A DNA stretch of 64,000 bases from JANQHS01 sp965267505 (lineage in GTDB: Bacteria > Bacteroidota > Bacteroidia > Cytophagales > CCMP332). The position numbers and the translations under genes were made by a program. Where the stretch lies: assembly GCA_965267505.1 (NCBI GenBank), contig OZ254081.1, forward strand, positions 2,728,001 through 2,792,000. Reading direction: 5' to 3'. Shown in pieces: positions 17,420-26,630 of this stretch. Below the pieces are notes generated by a model. It was not told where the DNA came from, did not search any database, and saw only the letters and a program-made list of their open reading frames with translations. Every line of letters starts with the position of its first letter. Positions within the stretch are counted from its first letter, which is position 1.

Positions 17420-18518
17420 GGCTGAACAACCTATTGAACCTTATCGCTGGCTTATCATAATCGATCGAATTCCAAATCAATAAAGCCTTTCCCACTACAT
17501 GATCTTCCGGGACAAACCCCCAGAACCTGCTGTCTAAAGAATTGTGTCGATTATCACCCATCATGAAATAATAGTTCTGTTTGAAGGTATAGGACTCAAT
17601 CTGTTTTCCATCGACTTTGATAAAGTCTTCCCCTACTTCAACATTTTCAAGGCCTTCGTAATCTTTAAGAACTATTCCATAGCGATAAACAAAATCTCGG
17701 TCAACTTTCCAGCTGCTTCCCCGCTTAGGAATGACTAGGGGTCCGTAGTTGTCCTGATTCCAGGTAAGATTGGGATCAAATGGATAAACCCTGATATCAG
17801 GCCGGCCTTTTGGAACAAGGATCTTTTGAACGGACTCAATGAATTTGGAATCCAAAAGTCGGTCGGCAGTTTCCGCGGTGGTTCTTACCAGGTAGCCATT
17901 CTGTGTTCTGTTGAACTCAGAAATTTCCCATTCATTGAATTTCCTTTTGCTGATCACCCTTTGGGTTTGGAGAAGATAATTGAATTGGATCTCAGCTTTT
18001 TGAGGAAAGCTTGAGTAAGTTCCATTAACATATACATCTCCTTCGCGCACCTCTAGTGTATCCCCTCCAACAGCAACACAGCGCTTGATATAATTGGTTT
18101 TAAGATCTACCGGGTATTGGAGCTCGGTTGGATAGTTGAACACAACCACATCATTTCTTTTTACCGAGCTAAATCCCGGAAGCCGAAATTGTGGCAATTG
18201 AACCCAGGTCAGATAGGAAGGAAGGTCTGTGCCCCAAACCTTCTGATGGGTCAATGGCAATTGGAGAGGTGTCTTTGGAGTCCTGGGTCCGTAATGGAGT
18301 TTTGAAACGAATAAAAAGTCACCAACCAACAAAGAACTTTCCATCGACGGAGTAGGAATGGTAAAGGCTTCAACGGCCAGCCAGCGGATAAAGGTCGCTG
18401 CAAGGACCGCAAAGACTATTGAATCAAGCCATTCCTTGCCTTTAGATTTTTTTACTTTTTCTTTTTTCTTGAAGGGCCAGAAGTCCATCAAGCTTTTTTT
18501 CTTCTCTGTATCAGTCAT
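17409..18518 (-). CDS. lepB: signal peptidase I
   Basis: A 369-residue membrane-bound peptidase that cleaves signal peptides outside the inner membrane. One helix is near residues 32-50. The nucleophile lies in TIPTPSMESSLLVGDFL (Ser58), and the general base is in TNYIKRCVAVGGDTLEVREG (Lys145). The last conserved box is GDNRHNSLDSRFWGFVPEDH. A long insertion between boxes D and E (about 165-300) is usual in Bacteroidota enzymes. It is the last gene of the minus-strand parA-parB-DUF5683-dapB-lepB series, a conserved order in the phylum. Confidence 0.96.
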   Translation of the reverse strand: MTDTEKKKSLMDFWPFKKKEKVKKSKGKEWLDSIVFAVLAATFIRWLAVEAFTIPTPSMESSLLVGDFLFVSKLHYGPRTPKTPLQLPLTHQKVWGTDLPSYLTWVQLPQFRLPGFSSVKRNDVVVFNYPTELQYPVDLKTNYIKRCVAVGGDTLEVREGDVYVNGTYSSFPQKAEIQFNYLLQTQRVISKRKFNEWEISEFNRTQNGYLVRTTAETADRLLDSKFIESVQKILVPKGRPDIRVYPFDPNLTWNQDNYGPLVIPKRGSSWKVDRDFVYRYGIVLKDYEGLENVEVGEDFIKVDGKQIESYTFKQNYYFMMGDNRHNSLDSRFWGFVPEDHVVGKALLIWNSIDYDKPAIRFNRLFSLIE

Positions 18519-18553
18519 TTTGCTCAGAAATGTGGTGCAAATATGTTCATGTT

Positions 18554-19270
18554 TTACAAGCCAAGAAGGTCATCCATGTAAAAACAACCTTTCTTTCCTT
18601 GTATGAAATGGGCAGCCTTTAATGCTCCATCAGCAAAAACGCTTCGATCTTTGGCTACATGGGAAATTGAGAGACTTTCTAAATCACTGCTAAGTCTTAA
18701 TGTATGCTCACCGATAACTTCGCCTTCTCTTCTGGCTTGGACGTTCAGTACTTGAGATGGCTTTGATGATTGGAGTTCCCAAGCGTCAATCCTATTCGTA
18801 TTCTTAAGAAACTCTTCTGCCAACTTGATTGCTGTTCCACTGGGTTCATCTTTCTTGTGAAGGTGGTGGGCCTCCGAAAGCTCCGGAATGTATGAAGGAA
18901 ATCTATCCTGGGCCTTACCCAGAAAGACGGCCAATTTAAAGACAAGGTTCATTCCAATTGAAAAATTGGGAGCAAAGAAAAATGTTCCTTCTTTTTCTTT
19001 CACAAGAACCTCGACCTCATTTAGCTGGTCTTGCCAACCCGTGGTGCCACTGACAACTGGGAAACCTGCTTCAATACACCTCCTTACATTTCGCTTCCCG
19101 GATTCAGGTGAGCTAAACTCGATTGCTACATCAGCTTTCTGACCGCTATTTAAGAAAGAATCCAAAGAAGGGGAGTCTTTAATTATCGAGACTATGTTAT
19201 GTCCGGCCTTAAGAGCAAGTTCTTCTACCTGCTTGCCCATTTTTCCATATCCAATGATTGCAATTCTCAT
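18554..19270 (-). CDS. dapB: 4-hydroxy-tetrahydrodipicolinate reductase
   Basis: A 238-residue reductase of the lysine/diaminopimelate pathway. The N-terminal nucleotide-binding loop is IGYGKMGKQ (6-14), SGTTGW lies at 74-79, and the catalytic box EAHHLHKKDEPSGTA places His135 and Lys139 at the positions of the E. coli catalytic pair. It is slightly shorter than the enterobacterial enzyme, as usual in Bacteroidota. The start overlaps the stop of the DUF5683 gene by four bases, which fits an operon. Confidence 0.96.
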   Translation of the reverse strand: MRIAIIGYGKMGKQVEELALKAGHNIVSIIKDSPSLDSFLNSGQKADVAIEFSSPESGKRNVRRCIEAGFPVVSGTTGWQDQLNEVEVLVKEKEGTFFFAPNFSIGMNLVFKLAVFLGKAQDRFPSYIPELSEAHHLHKKDEPSGTAIKLAEEFLKNTNRIDAWELQSSKPSQVLNVQARREGEVIGEHTLRLSSDLESLSISHVAKDRSVFADGALKAAHFIQGKKGCFYMDDLLGL

Positions 19271-19830
19271 GGTCGAATTTTTATTCCAAACGCTACGCCA
19301 GGTTGAAATTGGGTGCCGTCCGTGTAAAGTTTTGGTTTAAGCTGTAGAGACAGGTTATCATTCACTTCGAATTCTTTAAGGTGTGCATCTACATATGCAT
19401 CCATAATATTTAAGCCATACCAAAGTGCTCCAAGAATAATATTCAAGTCTCGATATCTAATGGCTTGATCTCTTCCTCTTTCATAGGCGGTAGCAGACCT
19501 TAACTCGGGATTATCAGGTTCAGCTTCTGCTCTTTTGGCTAGTTCTGCATATTCATTTGCAGCATTATTATTCCAGATGGCCAGTGCAGTAAAGGTGGCC
19601 AGGCCACCCCAAACTATGGGTGCTTTCCAAACTCTTCCGTTATAGATCTGTCCTGCTCCTGGAAGTACTGCCGACCAAAGAGCAGCCTTATTGGGATCGT
19701 ATTCCCTTATTTTTTTTTCCTTGGCGGCTTTGGGAAGTAAGTCTTCCTGATTTTGGCTAAAACTTAGAAAGGATGTGATCAGAAAAATGATCAGAAATAG
19801 AGGGCCTTTATAATTCAAGGATTTCAACAA
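19267..19830 (-). CDS. DUF5683 domain protein
   Basis: A 187-residue protein with a signal peptide (LITSFLSFSQ, cleavage near 26). The hydrophobic core KAALWSAVLPGAGQIYNGRVWKAPIVWG is typical of DUF5683 proteins that follow parB throughout the Bacteroidota. The likely location is the membrane or outer envelope; the function is unknown. The start is a TTG inside the last codons of parB (23-base overlap); the next in-frame TTG at 19827 would serve equally. Position in this conserved operon is the main clue. Confidence 0.82.
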   Translation of the reverse strand: MLKSLNYKGPLFLIIFLITSFLSFSQNQEDLLPKAAKEKKIREYDPNKAALWSAVLPGAGQIYNGRVWKAPIVWGGLATFTALAIWNNNAANEYAELAKRAEAEPDNPELRSATAYERGRDQAIRYRDLNIILGALWYGLNIMDAYVDAHLKEFEVNDNLSLQLKPKLYTDGTQFQPGVAFGIKIRP

Positions 19831-20710
19831 TGCGATTCAGGTCATCAGTATCAAGGAAAGGTATGGAAATCTGCCCTTTTCCTTTCTTGTCATATTTAAC
19901 CGAAACTTTCGTGCCAAAGTGTGATTCCAGGCGATTTTTTAAGGCTGCATAGTGCGGATCTTCTTCTTTGCTGGACCCTGAGGAAGAGCCTGAACCGCTT
20001 GATTTTTTGCCGGCCGTGGAAGCCAGTTCTTCTGTCTTCCTTACGCTTAATTTTTCCTTCAGAATTCTTTGGTACAGGCCAATCTGCTGGTCGATATTCT
20101 CAAGAGTGATCAATGCTCTTGCGTGGCCCATAGATATTTGCCCATCCCTTACGGCCGCCTGGATATCGGGTGGCAATCGTAGTAAGCGGAGATAGTTGTT
20201 CACTGTCGCCCTTTTCTTTCCAACTCTTGCACCCATCTCTTCCATATTAAGATTGCATTCTGAGATCAATCTCTTATAGGACAGAGCAATTTCAATTGCA
20301 TTAAGGTTCTCCCTTTGAATATTTTCGATCAGTGCCATTTCCAACATTTGTTGGTCATTGGCAGTCCTGATAAAGGCGGGTATTTCCTTTGCACCAGCCA
20401 GTTTGGATGCTTGCATCCTTCTTTCTCCAGAAATCAGCTGAAAGTGATGGTTATCAAGCTTTCTGACCGTAACGGGCTGAATAATTCCTTGAACCTGGAT
20501 GGATTCTGAAAGTTCCTGAAGTGCCTCTTGTTCGAAATGAGTTCTGGGTTGGTAAGGATTTGTTTTTATGCTATCGATTGGGATCATCATGAAATGCACC
20601 GGATCGCTTCCTGAAACGATCTGCTTTTCGGGGCTATCATTAACCCGCTCCGAGTCACTTAGTAGAGCACTCAATCCTCGGCCAAGACCACCAACTTTTT
20701 TAGCACTCAT
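19808..20710 (-). CDS. parB: chromosome-partitioning protein ParB
   Basis: A 300-residue DNA-binding partition protein. The N-terminal nuclease-like domain carries the CTP-binding arginine box GERRMQASKLAG after HHFQLISGE and the LIENIQRENLNAIEIALSYKRL box. A central HTH (MGARVGKKRATVNNYLRLLRL) recognises parS. The C-terminal dimerisation segment ends at ILEL. It acts with ParA to segregate newly replicated origins. I did not find a clear parS palindrome in this window. The ATG overlaps the parA stop (ATGA). Confidence 0.97.
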   Translation of the reverse strand: MSAKKVGGLGRGLSALLSDSERVNDSPEKQIVSGSDPVHFMMIPIDSIKTNPYQPRTHFEQEALQELSESIQVQGIIQPVTVRKLDNHHFQLISGERRMQASKLAGAKEIPAFIRTANDQQMLEMALIENIQRENLNAIEIALSYKRLISECNLNMEEMGARVGKKRATVNNYLRLLRLPPDIQAAVRDGQISMGHARALITLENIDQQIGLYQRILKEKLSVRKTEELASTAGKKSSGSGSSSGSSKEEDPHYAALKNRLESHFGTKVSVKYDKKGKGQISIPFLDTDDLNRIVEILEL

Positions 20711-21498
20711 TTAGCTTTTCTTTTGGTGGGATCGAAGCCATTGTTTTGCAGGATCTCGTGTGAAAGATTCAGATAACTGACAGCTCCCTTGCTTTCTACA
20801 TCATGGACCAATGCTGGAACTCCAAAGCTTGGAGCTTCACTGAGCTTAATGTTTCTGGGAATGATATTCTTAAAAACCATTTGCTTAAAATGGGTTTTGA
20901 CTTCTTCAACGACCTGATTGGATAACCTTAGTCGCACATCATACATGGTCAACAACATTCCCTCGATCTCAAGTTCCTTGTTCAATCGGTTTTGAATGAT
21001 CTTAATGGTATTCAGCAACTTTCCAAGTCCTTCCAAAGCAAAGTACTCACATTGTATTGGAATGATAACGGAATCGGCGGCCACCAAGGAATTTACGGTG
21101 ATCAATCCCAGGGAAGGAGAGCAATCGATGATAACAAAATCGTATTTGTCTTTGACTTTGCCCAACACTTTTTTCATTACCTCCTCCCGATTTGGAAGAT
21201 TAATCATTTCAACCTCTGCTCCAACCAGGTCAATATGAGAGGGTAGGATTTCAAGGAAATCTATGCTTGAAGGCTTGATGGCAGATTCTACTTCTGAGCC
21301 ATCCACCATACATTCATAAACACTGGTTTTGATTTCCTTTGGATTTAGACCCAATCCTGAGGTTGAATTTGCCTGGGGATCAGCATCGACTACCAAGATC
21401 TTATATTCCAAAACAGCCAAGCTTGCGGCAAGATTTATTGCCGTGGTTGTTTTTCCTACCCCTCCCTTTTGATTGGCGATTGCTATGATCTTTCCCAT
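20707..21498 (-). CDS. parA: chromosome-partitioning ATPase ParA
   Basis: A 263-residue ParA/MinD-type ATPase. The deviant Walker A box KGGVGKTTTAINLAA (about 11-25), the VVDADPQANSTSGLGL switch region and the Walker B VIIDCSPSLGL are intact. It binds DNA non-specifically and positions ParB-loaded origins. A TAnnTTTG element on the minus strand (21538 to 21531) 33 bases before the ATG is the probable promoter. The 150 bases upstream hold DnaA boxes, which supports an origin-proximal location. Confidence 0.97.
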   Translation of the reverse strand: MGKIIAIANQKGGVGKTTTAINLAASLAVLEYKILVVDADPQANSTSGLGLNPKEIKTSVYECMVDGSEVESAIKPSSIDFLEILPSHIDLVGAEVEMINLPNREEVMKKVLGKVKDKYDFVIIDCSPSLGLITVNSLVAADSVIIPIQCEYFALEGLGKLLNTIKIIQNRLNKELEIEGMLLTMYDVRLRLSNQVVEEVKTHFKQMVFKNIIPRNIKLSEAPSFGVPALVHDVESKGAVSYLNLSHEILQNNGFDPTKRKAK

Positions 21499-21530
21499 AA
21501 GATTTCCCTAAAAAAGCTATTTGAAGAGCG

Positions 21531-21538
21531 CAAAATTA
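21531..21538 (-). promoter_or_regulatory. putative -7 element of the parAB-dapB-lepB operon
   Basis: TAATTTTG on the minus strand matches the Bacteroidota -7 box TAnnTTTG and lies 32 bases upstream of the parA ATG. A good -33 TTTG at the standard distance is not present; a TTG lies somewhat further upstream. Inference from pattern. Confidence 0.4.
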
Positions 21539-21539
21539 T

Positions 21540-21648
21540 AAGAATATCTGACCCTTTTTACCCAAGTTATTAACATTAAAAATTGTGGATAATTTGTTGA
21601 TTATCAACATTTTATCCACAGCGTAAAAACCCCCTGAGGTTCAGGTTC
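21540..21648. other. candidate replication origin (DnaA-box cluster)
   Basis: This AT-rich gap between parA and the barrel-protein gene contains two perfect DnaA boxes TTATCCACA, at 21584-21592 (minus strand) and 21612-21620 (plus strand). A one-mismatch box TTATCAACA lies at 21601-21609 and a weaker TTATTAACA at 21567-21575. TGTTGAT and ATCAACA form a small inverted repeat around 21595-21609. parAB on one side and yidC on the other are classical origin neighbours. Coding strand bias also changes near here. The gap is short for a full origin, so it may be only part of it, or a DnaA-regulated site. Confidence 0.55.
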
Positions 21649-22173
21649 TTAGAGATGATATCCGAGATATAGAGCCCAGACCCTGTTCTTGAAATTGAAA
21701 AAATCCAGCGAAAAAGAATTTGACAGTGCCTTCTCGAATCTTAGCCCCAACTCAATCCTTTCTTTCCAATATCCCAATTCAGCAATGTAACCAAAGTCCA
21801 GAAATTGATAGTTGACATCATCCACCCCTCCAATATTCGCAGCACCATAAGCCCCTAATCCTAAGAAGAATCGATCTGCGATCTTCACATTTACCAAAAT
21901 CGGCACCTGTAAATATGTGGTTGCAAAATTCTCACTTCCCTTTCTTGTGATCAGGATCTCAAATTCTCCGGTAATAGGATGTTTATTGACGGGATGAAAA
22001 AACATCCCAATCATAAATCCAGGTATCTCATTTCCCAGAGTTGAACTTTCTCTGCTAAGATTGGCCGTTTGGATACCTCCTTTAATTCCAAGAGGAGTTT
22101 GGGAATAGCCCTTTCCAAATAGAACAAGGATCGCCATAGCGGCGAGAGCACAAGAAATAAAATGGATTTTCAA
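21649..22173 (-). CDS. outer-membrane beta-barrel protein (PorT-like)
   Basis: A 174-residue protein with a signal peptide (ALAAMAILVLFGKGYSQ) and alternating beta strands typical of small 8-stranded barrels in Bacteroidota: GIKGGIQTANL near the mature N-terminus and a final strand NRVWALYLGYHL. The start is TTG because it precedes the signal peptide directly; no ATG is suitably placed. It follows yidC by five bases and may be co-transcribed. Precise function unknown. Confidence 0.72.
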   Translation of the reverse strand: MKIHFISCALAAMAILVLFGKGYSQTPLGIKGGIQTANLSRESSTLGNEIPGFMIGMFFHPVNKHPITGEFEILITRKGSENFATTYLQVPILVNVKIADRFFLGLGAYGAANIGGVDDVNYQFLDFGYIAELGYWKERIELGLRFEKALSNSFSLDFFNFKNRVWALYLGYHL

Positions 22174-22178
22174 AAAGC

Positions 22179-24044
22179 TTACTTTTTTCCTAATTGACGC
22201 CTCATTGCTCTGTTTTGACCTTCAACTTTCTCGGTCATGGCATTCTCCATCTTCTGTTGAAACTTCGATTTCTTTTTGGTCTTCTTCCTTTGATGTTTTT
22301 GTTCAAGTTTGGCCCTGATATCACTATCATCTGTGAACTTCCTGATTACAAACTGCTGAACAATAGTTACAATGTTTGAAAGGAAATAGTAATAGGTCAG
22401 TCCTGCAGAAAAGTTGTTCAGGAAGAACATGATCATAATAGGGAAGAAGTACTGCATGGTCTTCATTGGACCTTGCTGTTGCATAGGATTATTCTGATTC
22501 TGAACATAGGTATAGGCTATGGTCGAAACGGTCATCAACAAAGTGAATAGACTCACATGATCGCCGTAAAATGGAATGTTGAATGGTAGATCAAGAATAG
22601 AATCATAGGTGCTCAAATCGTCGGCCCAAAGAAAACTTTGCTGCCTTAGTTCTATGGAATTTGGGAAGAAATTGAAAAGGGCAAAAAGAACTGGAATTTG
22701 CAGGGCTACTGGAATACAACCTGCCAAAGGATTTACACCAAACTGCTGGTAAAGTTTCATGGTCTCCATTTGCACCTTTTGCTGGTCATCACCGATTCTT
22801 TCCTTAATCTCTTCGATCTCAGGTTTGAGGACCTTCATCTTGGCCATACCGGTGTAGGACTTATAGCTAAGCGGGAATAGAATGAGCTTAACAACAAGTA
22901 CAAGTATAAATATCAGCAAGCCATAGTTGCTGATGTAGCGTTCAAGGAAGTTGAAGAAAGGAACTACCGTGTATTTGTTGACGGAGGCAAAAATTGTCCA
23001 GCCCAAATACACGTTTTCACCATATCCATTGTCAACTTTTTTAAGTACTTGGTAATTATTAGGACCCAGGTAAAACCTGAATGGGTCTTTATCCATTCCC
23101 AGAAGCTTCCCGGGGATCTGAACATCTGCTTGCTGGGTTTTGATAATGGAACTGTCAGCAGGGTCAAACTGGCTTGAGAATATTCCTTTGCCCATATAAG
23201 ATGGGCTTATGAATCCTGCATTGAAGAACCTTTGTTTTAGCGAAAACCATTTGATCCCACTGGCTTGCTCTGATTCTTCTTCAGGGTCATTATCGTTTGA
23301 AACCGATACCACATCCTCATTTCTGTCATAATAATTCACAGAGGTCTGGTTCCGACTTTGATCCATGGTCTTTTCAAACCTCTTATGGTCATTTCTCCAT
23401 TGGAAGGTCAAGAGTTCTTTTTCGTTGGAGCTAAGAGGCCCTGGATCCAGGTTGTATTCCAACTCAAAACTTCCATTTCTTAAGGAATATTTTTGCTGGA
23501 TCTTGCCACCCTTATGATCGGCTGTAAACAAGATGTAATTCAAGGTATCCTCTCCCTGGATCTCGCTTCCGGTTTTACCTTCATAATAGAATCCATAGAG
23601 GTCATAAACTCCTGAGTTATCCAGAAGTGGAGAACTGCTTGAGGATCCCATCATGCTCATTTTGCTTGACCCTTCATCGAGAAGGACCAAGGTTTCCTTT
23701 TTATAGGTCTTGTGATTCTTTAGGGTTACCTTCTTTATGCTGCCTCCCCGGGTCGAAAATTCAACGATAAGCTCTTTATTCTCTATTGAAAGAGTCTTTT
23801 CTTCTCCATGCAGTAGATCAAAGAAGGGATTTGCGCTATCAACACTGACCAGCTCCTCTTCGGGCTCCTTGGTCGGTGATACTGACTCTGTTTTTTGATC
23901 TGCACTTTCCTCGCTTTGTTCAACTTGCTCTGTCTCCGTCTGAGTTTGTCCCTCTTCCTGTGGAATGGGATCACTGAAGAAATACAAGTATCCTATCAGG
24001 AGGATGGAAATGAGCAATAAGCCCGTGGCCTGATTCCTGTCCAT
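22179..24044 (-). CDS. yidC: membrane protein insertase YidC
   Basis: A 621-residue insertase of the inner membrane that works alone or with SecYEG. The N-terminal helix (about 7-23) is followed by an acidic Glu/Gln-rich linker, a large periplasmic beta domain (about 80-350) and the conserved five-helix core beginning FLERYISNYGLLIFILVLVV. GMAKMKVLKPEIEEIKER and NPLAGCIPVALQIPVLFALF are hallmark stretches. The C-terminus is a basic tail (HQRKKTKKKSKF) that may contact ribosomes. It lies three bases downstream of pyrG. Confidence 0.97.
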   Translation of the reverse strand: MDRNQATGLLLISILLIGYLYFFSDPIPQEEGQTQTETEQVEQSEESADQKTESVSPTKEPEEELVSVDSANPFFDLLHGEEKTLSIENKELIVEFSTRGGSIKKVTLKNHKTYKKETLVLLDEGSSKMSMMGSSSSSPLLDNSGVYDLYGFYYEGKTGSEIQGEDTLNYILFTADHKGGKIQQKYSLRNGSFELEYNLDPGPLSSNEKELLTFQWRNDHKRFEKTMDQSRNQTSVNYYDRNEDVVSVSNDNDPEEESEQASGIKWFSLKQRFFNAGFISPSYMGKGIFSSQFDPADSSIIKTQQADVQIPGKLLGMDKDPFRFYLGPNNYQVLKKVDNGYGENVYLGWTIFASVNKYTVVPFFNFLERYISNYGLLIFILVLVVKLILFPLSYKSYTGMAKMKVLKPEIEEIKERIGDDQQKVQMETMKLYQQFGVNPLAGCIPVALQIPVLFALFNFFPNSIELRQQSFLWADDLSTYDSILDLPFNIPFYGDHVSLFTLLMTVSTIAYTYVQNQNNPMQQQGPMKTMQYFFPIMIMFFLNNFSAGLTYYYFLSNIVTIVQQFVIRKFTDDSDIRAKLEQKHQRKKTKKKSKFQQKMENAMTEKVEGQNRAMRRQLGKK

Positions 24045-24047
24045 TAA

Positions 24048-25682
24048 TTATTCGCTTTTAGCTGACCCGTTTTTGTGGTATTGTTTGCTTGCCTTTACAA
24101 AAGAGACAAATAAGGGATGTGGTTTTAAAACTGTGCTTTTGTATTCCGGATGGAATTGAGTCCCAATATAGAAAGGATGATCTTTCACCTCAACTATCTC
24201 TACCAGATCGTTTTGAGGATTGATCCCAACAGCTGACATCCCTGCCTTTTCCAGGTCTTTTACATACTTATTATTTAATTCGAATCGATGGCGGTGCCTT
24301 TCTGAGATCTTTTCTTTGCCATAGATCTTGTGGACCTTGGAACCTTTTCTGACTCTACAGTCATAGGCCCCCAACCTCATTGTTCCGCCTTTACGATCAA
24401 TATTTTTCTGCTCCTCCATTAGATCGATCACAAGGTTTTTGGATTTCATTTCCATTTCAGCCGAAGCCGCGTCCTTGATCTTAAGAACATTCCTTGAGAA
24501 TTCGATCACCGAGCATTGCATACCTAAACAAATTCCCAGAAAAGGAATTCCATTTTCCCTGGCAAATTTACAAGCGGCTATTTTTCCCTCCAGACCTCTT
24601 TCACCAAATCCTGGGGCTACCAGGACCCCATTCAGGTCACTTAATTGCTTCTCGATATTATCCGCGTCCAGCCCATCTGAATGGATCCAATCTACATGAA
24701 CCTTGCATTCATTTCGGGCTCCGGCATGAATCAAAGCCTCATTTATTGATTTGTAGGCATCCTGTAACTCAACATATTTTCCTATCAGCCCTATCCTGAT
24801 TTCACTTGTTGGGTTCTTGAGTTTTCCCAGGAAGACTTTCCAGTCGGTTAAATCAGCATTTTCCTTGTTCTTGATTTTAAGAGCACTTAGAACTCTTTTA
24901 TCTAGCTTTTCTTTAAGCATCAAAATGGGGACATCATAGATGCTTTTTGCATCAATTGCTTCAATCACGCTGTTATAAGGGATATTACAAAACAGGGCGA
25001 TCTTTTTCCGGATTTCCTGGCTAATTGGTTTTTCGGTTCGGGCGACCAGAATGTCAGGTTGGATTCCTGCCTCTAAAAGAGTCTTGACGGAATGTTGGGT
25101 TGGTTTGGTTTTTTGCTCACCTGAGGCACTCAAATAAGGAACAAGAGTCAAGTGTATGGAAACACAGTTTTCGTGACCAAGGTCATATCTGAATTGTCTG
25201 ATGGCTTCAATGAAGGGAAGGGATTCAATATCTCCAACACAACCTCCGATCTCAGTAATCACTACATCGTATTTACCTGACTCTCCAAGTATCTGGAAAT
25301 TTCTTTTGATCTCATCGGTGATATGAGGGATCACCTGGACTGTCTTCCCTAAATACTTTCCTTCTCTCTCATGGTTGATCACAGTATTGTAGATCCTTCC
25401 TGTGGTCACATTATTATCCTGGGAGGTTTGAACATTTAGAAATCGCTCGTAATGTCCAAGATCAAGATCGGTTTCGGCACCGTCGTCCGTCACATAACAT
25501 TCCCCATGTTCATAGGGATTCATGGTGCCGGGGTCCACATTTATATAGGGGTCAAATTTTTGAATTGTAACGCGTAAACCTCTGGACTGTAATATGTTAG
25601 CCAGAGATGCTGAAATGATGCCCTTACCAAGTGAGGAGGTGACCCCGCCGGTGACAAATATGTATTTCGTTTTGTCAGCCAT
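24048..25682 (-). CDS. pyrG: CTP synthase
   Basis: A 544-residue enzyme converting UTP, ATP and glutamine to CTP. The amidoligase half begins KYIFVTGGVTSSLGKGI (P-loop-like) and includes DPYINVDPGTMNPYEHGE. The glutaminase half (about 290-540) has the nucleophile elbow GICLGMQ (Cys near 385) and the FHPEYKS histidine/glutamate box. Length and motifs are standard. A TACCTTTG element ends only ten bases before the ATG, so the transcript may be nearly leaderless. It forms a unit with yidC and the barrel protein. Confidence 0.98.
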   Translation of the reverse strand: MADKTKYIFVTGGVTSSLGKGIISASLANILQSRGLRVTIQKFDPYINVDPGTMNPYEHGECYVTDDGAETDLDLGHYERFLNVQTSQDNNVTTGRIYNTVINHEREGKYLGKTVQVIPHITDEIKRNFQILGESGKYDVVITEIGGCVGDIESLPFIEAIRQFRYDLGHENCVSIHLTLVPYLSASGEQKTKPTQHSVKTLLEAGIQPDILVARTEKPISQEIRKKIALFCNIPYNSVIEAIDAKSIYDVPILMLKEKLDKRVLSALKIKNKENADLTDWKVFLGKLKNPTSEIRIGLIGKYVELQDAYKSINEALIHAGARNECKVHVDWIHSDGLDADNIEKQLSDLNGVLVAPGFGERGLEGKIAACKFARENGIPFLGICLGMQCSVIEFSRNVLKIKDAASAEMEMKSKNLVIDLMEEQKNIDRKGGTMRLGAYDCRVRKGSKVHKIYGKEKISERHRHRFELNNKYVKDLEKAGMSAVGINPQNDLVEIVEVKDHPFYIGTQFHPEYKSTVLKPHPLFVSFVKASKQYHKNGSAKSE

Positions 25683-25692
25683 GTACGGGGCG

Positions 25693-25700
25693 CAAAGGTA
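25693..25700 (-). promoter_or_regulatory. putative -7 element of the pyrG-yidC operon
   Basis: TACCTTTG on the minus strand matches TAnnTTTG. A TTTG lies about 22 bases further upstream. Only ten bases separate the box from the pyrG ATG at 25682, so transcription should begin at or within a few bases of the start codon. Pattern-based. Confidence 0.5.
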
Positions 25701-25771
25701 GATTTTTATTGTAAACTGTTTTCAAATTTTGCACAGATTCTATCCTTAGTTTTGCTTGTGAAATTTGAATC

Positions 25772-26167
25772 ATGAAAAATCCATTTAAAAAGGGTGATCT
25801 GAAGCATACCAATTTTGAAGTAAAGCAGGAAGACATTGCACAATTTGAAAGCGGCGTGGTGCATGAGGTATGTTCAACTTTCAGGCTTGCCCAAGAAATG
25901 GAATGGGTAGCCCGGCAGTTCGTACTTGAAATGAAAGAGGAGGGTGAGGAAGGAATAGGAACTCGTTTGGAATTGAAGCATATAAACCCTGCTTTCGTTG
26001 GAGAAAAGATCGAATTGGAAGCTATTTACAATGATTGGATCAACAATGAATTGATTTGCGATGTAATTGCCAAGGTGGGAGATAGAGTGATCTGTGCTGG
26101 TTATACGGGTCAGAAGGTCCTTAATAGAGAGATCCTGACTCAAAGATTTGATCAAATAAGAAATTAA
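25772..26167 (+). CDS. FlK-like / hot-dog fold thioesterase family protein
   Basis: A 131-residue protein resembling thioesterases of the fluoroacetyl-CoA thioesterase (FlK) group. The visible features are FESGVVHEVCSTFRLAQEMEWVAR, the central GTRLELKHINPAFVGEKIEL and the final strand RVICAGYTGQKVL. It may hydrolyse an acyl-CoA or simply bind one; the substrate is unknown. A TAGTTTTG element at 25747-25754 could be its promoter. Its stop lies one base before the smpB start. Confidence 0.75.
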   Translation: MKNPFKKGDLKHTNFEVKQEDIAQFESGVVHEVCSTFRLAQEMEWVARQFVLEMKEEGEEGIGTRLELKHINPAFVGEKIELEAIYNDWINNELICDVIAKVGDRVICAGYTGQKVLNREILTQRFDQIRN

Positions 26168-26168
26168 A

Positions 26169-26630
26169 ATGGCCGGCAAGTCCGATAACAATATCAATAT
26201 TAAAAACCGCAGGGCGAATTATGAATTCGAGATCCTTGATAAGCTGGTTGCAGGTATGGTGTTGGTCGGAACTGAGATCAAGTCTATCAGGGAAGGCCAG
26301 GCTTCAGTTGCAGAAGCTCACTGTTTTTTCAAGGGCAAAGACCTTTATGTTAAGAACCTTCATATAAAGGAATACGGCTTCGGGGGAGCTTTTAACCATG
26401 AGCCTTTTAGAGAAAGAAAGCTTCTTGTTAAAAAGGCGGAGGCAGCAAAATGGAAAAAAAGGCTTGAAGAAAAGGGGCTGACCGTGGTTCCATTAAGGTT
26501 GTTCATCTCTGGAACCGGTTATGCCAAGCTTGAAATAGCCTTAGGGAAAGGAAAGAAGATCCATGACAAGCGGGATTCGATCAAGAAAAAGGATACGGAT
26601 AGAGAGCTGGAAAGGGCTAGATTGAAATAA
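26169..26630 (+). CDS. smpB: SsrA-binding protein SmpB
   Basis: A 153-residue RNA-binding protein that joins tmRNA to rescue stalled ribosomes. The OB-fold sequences are clear: NRRANYEFEILDKLVAGMVL, then GTEIKSIREGQASVAEAHC and YAKLEIALGKGKKIHDKRD. The basic tail KKKDTDRELERARLK enters the mRNA channel in known structures. Its stop overlaps the ATG of the next gene by one base. The tmRNA itself was not seen in this window. Confidence 0.97.
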   Translation: MAGKSDNNINIKNRRANYEFEILDKLVAGMVLVGTEIKSIREGQASVAEAHCFFKGKDLYVKNLHIKEYGFGGAFNHEPFRERKLLVKKAEAAKWKKRLEEKGLTVVPLRLFISGTGYAKLEIALGKGKKIHDKRDSIKKKDTDRELERARLK

